NCBI GenBank assembly: GCA_020697475.1
Contig: JAJFMO010000221.1
Span: forward strand, 1-6,482
DNA length: 6,482 nucleotides
Direction of reading: 5' to 3'
From: Paenibacillaceae bacterium
Lineage (GTDB): Bacteria; Bacillota; Bacilli; Paenibacillales; NBRC-103111
The notes under the pieces were generated by a model, which saw only the letters and a list, made by a program, of their open reading frames with translations, had not been told where the DNA came from and searched no databases. The translations under genes and the position numbers were made by a program. The number at the start of each line of letters is the position of its first letter. The stretch's first letter is position 1. This document shows, piece by piece, positions 1 through 4,822 of this stretch.

Positions 1-38
1 CGCGTTAAGATGGTAGCGTATAAAAGAAACCCGTTTGG

Positions 39-67
39 TTGACGCTTGTCTTAGCGGGGAGTAAAAT
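39..67 (+). promoter_or_regulatory. Probable sigma-A promoter of sdhCAB
   Basis: A -35 hexamer TTGACG (39-44, 5 of 6 consensus bases) and a -10 hexamer TAAAAT (62-67, 5 of 6) are separated by exactly 17 bases. Transcription would start near 74, giving a leader of about 50 nt before the sdhC ATG at 124. An ATG at 70 in the sdhC frame falls between the -10 box and the expected start point, so it should not be in the message. A second -10-like TATAAA at 19-24 has its expected -35 mostly outside the window and cannot be judged. Confidence 0.75.
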
Positions 68-123
68 AGATGTGGCTTTGGAATGGAAATGGAAGGCAAT
101 ACGAGGGAGGGAACTGCAGTCCA

Positions 124-783
124 ATGACGGGAAATTCATATTATTACCGAAAGCTTCACTCCTTGTTGGGCATCGTGCCGGTCGGATTTTTCTTGATCGA
201 GCATCTGTTGACCAACTATTCGGCGTTTAACAAAGGGCATGCGGGGTTTGTCGAATCGGTCAACTGGCTGAACGGGCTGCCGCTTGTGCTGTTTCTGGAA
301 ATTTTCTTTATCTGGATTCCTCTGCTTTATCACGGAATTTATGGGCTGTATGTAGCGTACACGGCGAGAAACAACGTTAACCGCTACAGTTATTTCCGCA
401 ATCAAATGTTTATGCTGCAGCGCGTGACAGGGGTCATTACGTTTGTGTTCGTGGCGTGGCACTTCTTCTCGACCCGGTTTCAAGTGTCGCTTGGGAATGT
501 CAAGCATGAGGAACTCGGCATTGCCATGCACGGGATCGCAACCAACCCGCTGTTCTTCGTTCTGTATTGCATCGGGATCGTCGCGGCGGTGTTCCACTTC
601 AGCAATGGGATCTGGTCGTTCCTCGTCAGCTGGGGGATTACGATCGGCCCTAGGGCACAGCGCGTTTCGACGTATTTTTGCATGGGCATTTTCGTGATTA
701 TGTCGGTGATGTTTATTCTGTCGCTGACGGCGTTTCTGGACCCGCAATTCCAGCAAATGCCGGTCATGAATCCGCAAGGTTAA
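124..783 (+). CDS. sdhC: Succinate dehydrogenase cytochrome b558 subunit
   Basis: This is the membrane anchor of complex II. It carries two b-type hemes and passes electrons from SdhB to menaquinone in the cytoplasmic membrane. The 219-residue product (the B. subtilis protein is about 202) has five hydrophobic helices at roughly 14-32, 52-80, 98-117, 142-171 and 184-205. Histidines 27, 70, 113 and 158 match the four heme-ligand positions known in B. subtilis SdhC (28, 70, 113, 155). The conserved N-terminus MTGNSYYYRKLHSLLGIVP aligns with Bacillus SdhC from its first residue, so I use the ATG at 124. It is preceded by a purine-rich AGGGAGG at 104-110, which is a rather long 13 bases away. The frame stays open back to an ATG at 70, but that lies at the promoter. 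It is the first gene of sdhCAB, with sdhA starting 13 bases after its stop. Identification is firm; the exact start is well supported but not proven. Confidence 0.96.
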   Translation: MTGNSYYYRKLHSLLGIVPVGFFLIEHLLTNYSAFNKGHAGFVESVNWLNGLPLVLFLEIFFIWIPLLYHGIYGLYVAYTARNNVNRYSYFRNQMFMLQRVTGVITFVFVAWHFFSTRFQVSLGNVKHEELGIAMHGIATNPLFFVLYCIGIVAAVFHFSNGIWSFLVSWGITIGPRAQRVSTYFCMGIFVIMSVMFILSLTAFLDPQFQQMPVMNPQG

Positions 784-796
784 AGGGGGGTCAACA

Positions 797-2557
797 ATGG
801 CGAATTCAAAAATAATTATCGTCGGCGGCGGTCTGGCCGGTCTGATGGCGACCGTCAAAGCGGCGGAATCCGGCGTCATGGTGGATCTGTTCTCGCTGGT
901 GCCGGTCAAGCGCTCCCATTCGGTGTGCGCGCAAGGGGGCATCAACGGCGCGGTTAATACGAAGGGCGAAGGGGATTCCCCGTGGATTCACTTCGACGAT
1001 ACGATATACGGCGGCGATTTTCTCGCCAACCAACCGCCGGTCAAGGCGATGTGCGATGCAGCGCCGGGCATCATCCACTTGATGGACCGGATGGGCGTCA
1101 TGTTCAACCGGACTCCGGAGGGGTTGCTTGATTTTCGCCGGTTCGGCGGCACGCAGCACCACCGCACGGCGTTTGCCGGGGCGACGACCGGGCAGCAATT
1201 GCTGTATGCACTCGACGAGCAGGTGCGTCGGCACGAAGCGGCGGGGCTGGTACAGAAGCGCGAGAATTGGGAGTTCCTTGGCGCCGTTGTCGACGAAGAG
1301 GGCGTATGCCGAGGGGTGGCCGCTCAAGATTTGCGCAGTATGGAGATTCACACGTTCCCGGCGGACGCGGTCATTTTGGCGACGGGCGGTCCGGGGATTA
1401 TTTTCGGGAAGACGACGAATTCGGTGATTAATACGGGGACTGCGGCGAGTGCGGTGTATCAGCAGGGCGTGTATTTCGCCAACGGAGAGTTTATTCAGAT
1501 TCACCCGACGGCAATTCCCGGCGACGACAAACTGCGGCTTATGTCCGAGTCGGCGCGCGGTGAAGGCGGCCGAATTTGGACGTATAAAGACGGCAAACCG
1601 TGGTATTTCCTGGAGGAAAAGTATCCGGCGTACGGCAACTTGGTGCCCCGCGATATTGCGACTCGGGAGATTTTCCATGTGTGCGTCGATTTGAAGCTGG
1701 GCGTTGACGGGCAGAACATGGTGTACCTCGATCTGTCGCACAAAGACCCGAAAGAGTTGGAAGTGAAGCTCGGCGGGATTATCGAAATTTACGAGAAGTT
1801 TATGGGCGACGATCCGCGCAAGATCCCGATGAAGATCTTCCCGGCGGTCCACTATTCGATGGGCGGGCTGTGGGTCGATTACAATCAGATGACGAACATT
1901 CCCGGTTTGTTTGCGGCCGGCGAGTGCGATTACCAGTATCACGGGGCCAACCGGTTGGGGGCGAATTCGCTCTTGTCTTCGATCTTCGGAGGCATGGTGG
2001 CCGGGCCGAAGGCGATCGAGTACGTGTCCGGCTTGAAGATGCATTCGGCGGACGTCTCCTCAAGCGTGTACGAGGGCGAGAAGAAGCGGCATACGGAGAA
2101 GTACGAGAGCCTGCTCGCGATGCGCGGTACGGAGAACGCGTACCAGCTGCATAAGGAGCTGGGCGAGTGGATGACGAACAATATGACCGTCGTGCGCTAC
2201 AACAATAAGCTGGAAGAGACGATCGGCAAGATTGAGGAGTTGAAGCAGCGCTACCGCAACATTGGTATCACCGATTCCTCGCGCTGGAACAATCAAGGTG
2301 TGGCGTTCACCCGACAGCTGTGGAATATGCTGGAGCTGGCGCACGCGATGACGAAGGGGGCGCTGCTGCGCAACGAGACGCGCGGGGCGCACTACAAGCC
2401 GGAGTTTCCGAAGCGCGACGACGACAATTTCTTGAAGACGACGCTGGCGTCGTACAAGCCGGAAGGTCCGGAAATTAGCTACGAGGAAGTCGACATCTCA
2501 TTAATCCCGCCGCGGGTAAGAGATTACTCCAATGACGAGCATAAGGGGGCGCATTGA
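797..2557 (+). CDS. sdhA: Succinate dehydrogenase flavoprotein subunit
   Basis: This is the catalytic subunit of complex II. It oxidises succinate to fumarate on the cytoplasmic face, reduces covalently bound FAD, and passes electrons to SdhB. It has 586 residues, the usual length for Bacillus-type SdhA. The Rossmann motif GGGLAG (10-15) binds FAD. His41 in RSHSVCAQGG is the expected covalent FAD attachment site. Active-site candidates by analogy with E. coli SdhA are His236 (HPTA), Arg285 (PRDIATRE, the likely proton-shuttle arginine), His352 (VHYSMGG) and Arg386 (GANRLGANS). The SARGEGG segment around 252-258 is also intact. The C-terminal helical domain (about 420-586) is complete. The ATG follows a strong AAAGGGGGG (782-790) at a spacing of 6. 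Its stop codon abuts the sdhB start region, which suggests translational coupling. Nothing is broken or missing. Confidence 0.98.
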   Translation: MANSKIIIVGGGLAGLMATVKAAESGVMVDLFSLVPVKRSHSVCAQGGINGAVNTKGEGDSPWIHFDDTIYGGDFLANQPPVKAMCDAAPGIIHLMDRMGVMFNRTPEGLLDFRRFGGTQHHRTAFAGATTGQQLLYALDEQVRRHEAAGLVQKRENWEFLGAVVDEEGVCRGVAAQDLRSMEIHTFPADAVILATGGPGIIFGKTTNSVINTGTAASAVYQQGVYFANGEFIQIHPTAIPGDDKLRLMSESARGEGGRIWTYKDGKPWYFLEEKYPAYGNLVPRDIATREIFHVCVDLKLGVDGQNMVYLDLSHKDPKELEVKLGGIIEIYEKFMGDDPRKIPMKIFPAVHYSMGGLWVDYNQMTNIPGLFAAGECDYQYHGANRLGANSLLSSIFGGMVAGPKAIEYVSGLKMHSADVSSSVYEGEKKRHTEKYESLLAMRGTENAYQLHKELGEWMTNNMTVVRYNNKLEETIGKIEELKQRYRNIGITDSSRWNNQGVAFTRQLWNMLELAHAMTKGALLRNETRGAHYKPEFPKRDDDNFLKTTLASYKPEGPEISYEEVDISLIPPRVRDYSNDEHKGAH

Positions 2558-2559
2558 TC

Positions 2560-3327
2560 ATGGCTGACACATCGACTGCTGCCGCCAGAACGATTCGCTT
2601 GGTAATCACCCGTCGTGATAATCCCGACGGCAACTCTTATAAGGAAGAATTCGAAATCCCGTACCGCCCGAATATGAACGTGATCGGCGCGTTGATGGAA
2701 ATTCAGCGCAATCCGAAGAACGCCAAGGGCGATACGACGACCCCGGTGTGTTGGGAATCCAACTGCCTCGAGGAAGTGTGCGGAGCGTGTTCGATGGTGA
2801 TCAACGGCAAGCCCCGTCAAGCTTGCACCGCCCTCGTCGATAAGCTGGAGCAGCCGATCCGGCTCGAGCCGATGTCGACGTTCCCGGTCATGCGTGACCT
2901 CGTCATCGACCGCCAGCGGATGTTCAATGCGCTGAAGCGGGTGAAGGCATGGATTCCGATCGACGGCACGTACGATCTTGGGCCGGGGCCGCGGATGGCT
3001 GAGACGAAGCGGCAATGGGCCTACGAGCTGTCCAAGTGCATGACGTGCGGGGTGTGCCTGGAGGCGTGTCCGAACGTCAACGACCGCACCAGCTTCATCG
3101 GCCCGGCGGCGCTCTCGCAGGTGCGGCTGTTCAACGCGCATCCGACCGGCGAGATGAACAAGGACGAGCGGCTGGAGACGTTGATGGAAGACGGCGGCAT
3201 TGAAGGCTGCGGCAACTCGCAGAACTGCGTCCGTTCCTGCCCGAAGGGCATTCCGCTCACGACTTCCATCGCCGCGATCAACGCCGACACGACCAAGCAC
3301 TTATTCAAGAAATGGTTAGGGCAATAA
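2560..3327 (+). CDS. sdhB: Succinate dehydrogenase iron-sulfur subunit
   Basis: This is the electron-transfer subunit of complex II, linking SdhA-bound FAD to the SdhC hemes through three Fe-S clusters. From the ATG at 2560 it has 255 residues (about 253 in B. subtilis). The N-terminal ferredoxin-like domain holds the [2Fe-2S] ligands Cys69, Cys74, Cys77 and Cys89 (CLEEVCGAC...AC). The C-terminal domain has CMTCGVCLEACP and CGNSQNCVRSCP. Here Cys160, 163, 166 and 227 should bind [4Fe-4S], and Cys170, 217 and 223 should bind [3Fe-4S]. Cys64 is an extra cysteine just before the first cluster. AAGGGGG at 2543-2549 lies 10 bases before this ATG. An in-frame TTG at 2554, overlapping the sdhA stop as TTGA, is only 4 bases from it, so I prefer the ATG. 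A strong terminator follows 12 bases after the stop, ending the operon. Confidence 0.97.
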   Translation: MADTSTAAARTIRLVITRRDNPDGNSYKEEFEIPYRPNMNVIGALMEIQRNPKNAKGDTTTPVCWESNCLEEVCGACSMVINGKPRQACTALVDKLEQPIRLEPMSTFPVMRDLVIDRQRMFNALKRVKAWIPIDGTYDLGPGPRMAETKRQWAYELSKCMTCGVCLEACPNVNDRTSFIGPAALSQVRLFNAHPTGEMNKDERLETLMEDGGIEGCGNSQNCVRSCPKGIPLTTSIAAINADTTKHLFKKWLGQ

Positions 3328-3339
3328 GCCATAACAAAC

Positions 3340-3376
3340 AAAGGCAGGCTTCCCTCGATGGGCAGCCTGCCTTTTT
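3340..3376 (+). terminator. Intrinsic terminator of sdhCAB
   Basis: An 11-bp perfect stem pairs AAAGGCAGGCT (3340-3350) with AGCCTGCCTTT (3364-3374). An inner CCC/GGG pairing (3352-3354 with 3360-3362) shortens the loop to about 5 bases. The T run 3372-3376 completes a textbook Rho-independent terminator 12 bases after sdhB. Read on the minus strand, the stem is followed by the T-rich stretch TTTGTTTGTTAT, so it may also stop transcripts arriving from the convergent cation-transporter gene. Confidence 0.92.
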
Positions 3377-3379
3377 GAC

Positions 3380-3414
3380 TTTCTGGCATTCTGGTTTTCT
3401 GGCATTCTGGTTTT
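3380..3414. repeat. 16-bp tandem repeat, about 2.2 copies
   Basis: The unit TTCTGGCATTCTGGTT occurs at 3381-3396 and again, identically, at 3397-3412, with matching bases continuing to 3414 and one matching base before. The unit itself contains TTCTGG twice. It sits directly after the sdh terminator and encodes nothing visible. It probably arose by slippage or duplication; no function is evident. Confidence 0.85.
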
Positions 3415-3417
3415 GCT

Positions 3418-3602
3418 GTAACGGACACCACGGAGCCTTAGAAGGCGATATGAGTGTTTTTTCGACTTTAACGGCCACACCGGCAGCTTAGAGCCGAAAA
3501 ATCGCGCAAATTGATTGGGTTAAACGTTCTAAGAAGCCACCATGGCCGTTACAGGTCAGTTTCCTTTTTTTCACCAATCTAAGCTTCTCTGGTGGCCGTT
3601 AC
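3418..3602. repeat. Four-copy nested inverted repeat cluster
   Basis: Four 25-bp copies of a degenerate element share TAACGG(a/c)CA at one end and CTTAGA or close variants at the other. Copies 1 (3418-3442) and 2 (3468-3492) point forward. Copies 3 (3528-3552) and 4 (3578-3602) point in reverse. Copy starts are exactly 50 bases apart in each half, with 25-base spacers that each contain a T run. The halves are joined by a 35-base centre. By eye, copy 1 matches the reverse complement of copy 4 at 20 of 25 positions, and copy 2 matches that of copy 3 at 18 of 25, so the whole block is a nested imperfect palindrome. Only the ends are strongly conserved; the middles differ. No ORF or transposase is present. 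A dispersed intergenic repeat family is the likeliest explanation. Confidence 0.8.
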
Positions 3603-3607
3603 AACTG

Positions 3608-3632
3608 GGCCGTTACATCTGATGTAACCGCC
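3608..3632. repeat. 25-bp palindrome after the CDF gene
   Basis: GTTACATC (3612-3619) and GATGTAAC (3621-3628) form 8-bp arms around a single central T. After one C/C mismatch, GGC (3608-3610) pairs with GCC (3630-3632). The left part, GGCCGTTAC, is identical to the outer end of repeat copies 3 and 4, so this looks like a truncated fifth member. It lies 3 bases beyond the stop of the minus-strand transporter gene. No T run follows on that strand, so it is not a standard intrinsic terminator, though it could form a 3'-end hairpin. A protein-binding site is an alternative. Confidence 0.7.
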
Positions 3633-3635
3633 GGA

Positions 3636-4598
3636 TCAATGTTGAAGCCCCTCTTCAAGCAGCCTCTCTTCTTCCTTCATGCGCAAAAACTCGCGACCGT
3701 ACGCCCCGTGCGGGTGAATTTTGGCATTCTCCATCTGGATCGAGGAGTGATGAATAGCGTACTTGTGCTGGAGCGTCTCGTTGATCGCAAGAATGATGCA
3801 ATGCGGCTGAACCTCGTTGTTGATGAACACGTGTGCCAGCAGCGAGTAGTGCTCGGTAGAGATCGCCCACAGATGCATCTCATGTACGTCTTCGACGCCT
3901 TCCACTTCCATAATGCTCGCGCGAATTTCCTCCAGATCGAAGTGATCCGGAACGGCTTCCATCAGGATCAAGTACGATTCACGAATAATTCTGGCCCCGC
4001 CCGTAAAAATGATTCCACCGATGACCATACTGATCAGAGGGTCGAAGAACAGCCATCCGGTCGCAAAAATGAGCAGAGCGGAAACGATGACGCCGATGGA
4101 ACTGAGCAAGTCGCCGATGAAATGCCACAAGGCGCTCTGCACGTTCAAGTTTTTCTCTTCCTTCATACTGCGGCTGAGGACAAGGGTTAAGACGATATTC
4201 ACTACAAGTCCGATGGACGAGATGATCAGCATCAACTGGAAATTGATCGTTTCCGGAGTGATGAAGCGCCTGATCCCTTCAATAAAAATGCCGACGGCGA
4301 TGACGGCGAGCGCCAGACCGTTCAGAAACGATGCGATGATTTCGAAACGCAAGTAACCGAACGTGTATCGGGAATTCGATGGGCGCGAGGCCAGGTATAT
4401 GGCCACCATACTAAGACCCAGCGCGATAACGTCGGAGATCATGTGTGCCGAGTCGGAGAGGAGCGCCAGAGAATTGGAGACGATCCCGCCGACGATTTCA
4501 ACCAAGGTGAAGAACAAGGTGAGAATCAACGTGATCCACAATGTTCTTTTGGAAGTTTGCTGGTTTTTGACGTGTTTTAAGTGATGGAAATCGCTCAT
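3636..4598 (-). CDS. czcD: Cation diffusion facilitator, CzcD type
   Basis: This is a membrane exporter of divalent metals (zinc, probably also cobalt or cadmium), working by proton antiport. From the ATG at 4598 it has 320 residues, normal for the family. Six helices lie at about 19-40, 44-70, 86-110, 120-142, 155-180 and 182-205, followed by a cytoplasmic C-terminal domain (about 206-320) with the family segment EDVHEMHLWAIS. The transport site is visible as His52-x3-Asp56 in helix 2 (SDSAHMISD) and His159-x3-Asp163 in helix 5 (HFIGD), the HD/HD arrangement typical of zinc transporters. There is no long His-rich loop. An in-frame GTG at 4604 overlaps the GAGGTG ribosome binding site (4609-4604), so the ATG five bases downstream of that site is the better start. 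It is convergent with sdhCAB and divergent from the malic enzyme gene. Exact metal specificity cannot be read from the sequence. Confidence 0.93.
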   Translation of the reverse strand: MSDFHHLKHVKNQQTSKRTLWITLILTLFFTLVEIVGGIVSNSLALLSDSAHMISDVIALGLSMVAIYLASRPSNSRYTFGYLRFEIIASFLNGLALAVIAVGIFIEGIRRFITPETINFQLMLIISSIGLVVNIVLTLVLSRSMKEEKNLNVQSALWHFIGDLLSSIGVIVSALLIFATGWLFFDPLISMVIGGIIFTGGARIIRESYLILMEAVPDHFDLEEIRASIMEVEGVEDVHEMHLWAISTEHYSLLAHVFINNEVQPHCIILAINETLQHKYAIHHSSIQMENAKIHPHGAYGREFLRMKEEERLLEEGLQH

Positions 4599-4706
4599 TC
4601 GCACACCTCGATTCTTTGGGATTATAGTTATGTGGCTCCCGCAAAGTACTTGAAAATCAGCTTCGATGGAAACATCACTTTGTACGGCTAATTTAGAATT
4701 ATTATA
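4599..4706 (-). other. Long 5' leader of the CDF gene
   Basis: If transcription starts from the promoter at 4742-4713, the message has about 108 untranslated bases. On the minus strand, CAAAGT (4682-4677) can pair with ACTTTG (4647-4642). This encloses a small hairpin GATG-TTTC-CATC (4676-4665) and an unpaired stretch of about 17 bases. I compared it by eye with NiCo (czcD), yybP-ykoY and other metal riboswitch consensus motifs as far as I recall them and saw no match. A perfect TATAAT at 4626-4621 offers a proximal -10 alternative, but without a recognisable -35. Confidence 0.4.
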
Positions 4707-4708
4707 AA
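4680..4708 (+). promoter_or_regulatory. Candidate promoter of the malic enzyme gene
   Basis: TTGTAC (4680-4685, 3 of 6 consensus bases) and TATAAA (4703-4708, 5 of 6) are separated by 17 bases. The start would be near 4715, about 108 bases before the ATG at 4823. The -35 is weak, so this is tentative. Its -10 box lies only 4 bases from the opposing CDF -10 box, so the two promoters could not be occupied at once. Confidence 0.4.
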
Positions 4709-4712
4709 TAAG

Positions 4713-4742
4713 ATTATACGCTACCGTTGCTTACACTGTAAA
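4713..4742 (-). promoter_or_regulatory. Probable sigma-A promoter of the CDF gene
   Basis: Read on the minus strand, TTTACA (4742-4737, 5 of 6) is followed after 18 bases by a perfect TATAAT (4718-4713). The predicted start is near 4706. I found no clear dyad matching an ArsR/CzrA, MerR, Fur or Zur operator, so metal control is not shown by the sequence. Confidence 0.65.
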
Positions 4743-4803
4743 CCATATTTTTCACAGAAAGGTTCGCGTATATGAGCAGGTCGAAATCGGACACACTGGA
4801 AAC

Positions 4804-4815
4804 AAAAGGAGGAGA
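4804..4815 (+). promoter_or_regulatory. Strong ribosome binding site deciding the start
   Basis: AAAAGGAGGAGA contains a full AGGAGG (4807-4812) ten bases before the ATG at 4823. The upstream in-frame ATG at 4772 has only AGAAAGG (4756-4762). The much stronger site favours 4823 as the main start of the malic enzyme. Confidence 0.8.
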
Positions 4816-4822
4816 GCGAGCC

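Noticed and set aside
12..23. 12-base match GGTAGCGTATAA shared with the minus strand at 4725-4714
   Set aside because: Both contain a -10-like sequence, but a few 12-base matches are expected by chance in a window of this size on two strands.
39..230. TTG-started 63-codon frame overlapping the sdhC start
   Set aside because: Its TTG is the -35 box of the sdh promoter, and the frame overlaps the conserved SdhC N-terminus.
136..945. 269-codon minus-strand frame across sdhC and the sdhA start
   Set aside because: It is antisense to two conserved genes and rich in Arg, His and Pro, with no family match and no credible ribosome binding site.
806..2044. 412-codon open frame on the minus strand inside sdhA
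   Set aside because: It lies antisense to a fully conserved sdhA. Its Arg/His/Pro-rich translation has no recognisable domain and is the usual shadow of GC-biased codons.
2524..3300. 258-codon minus-strand frame covering sdhB
   Set aside because: It is antisense to sdhB, whose Fe-S cysteine motifs are all intact. The translation is of shadow type.
3380..3632. CRISPR array or insertion sequence remnant
   Set aside because: The copies are degenerate, are in both orientations and have no unique spacers of CRISPR size. No transposase fragment or target duplication is visible.
4650..4666. TTGAA-N7-TTCGA as a metal-regulator operator
   Set aside because: The half-sites are only 5 bases with one mismatch and do not match the longer ArsR/CzrA, Fur or Zur consensus dyads.
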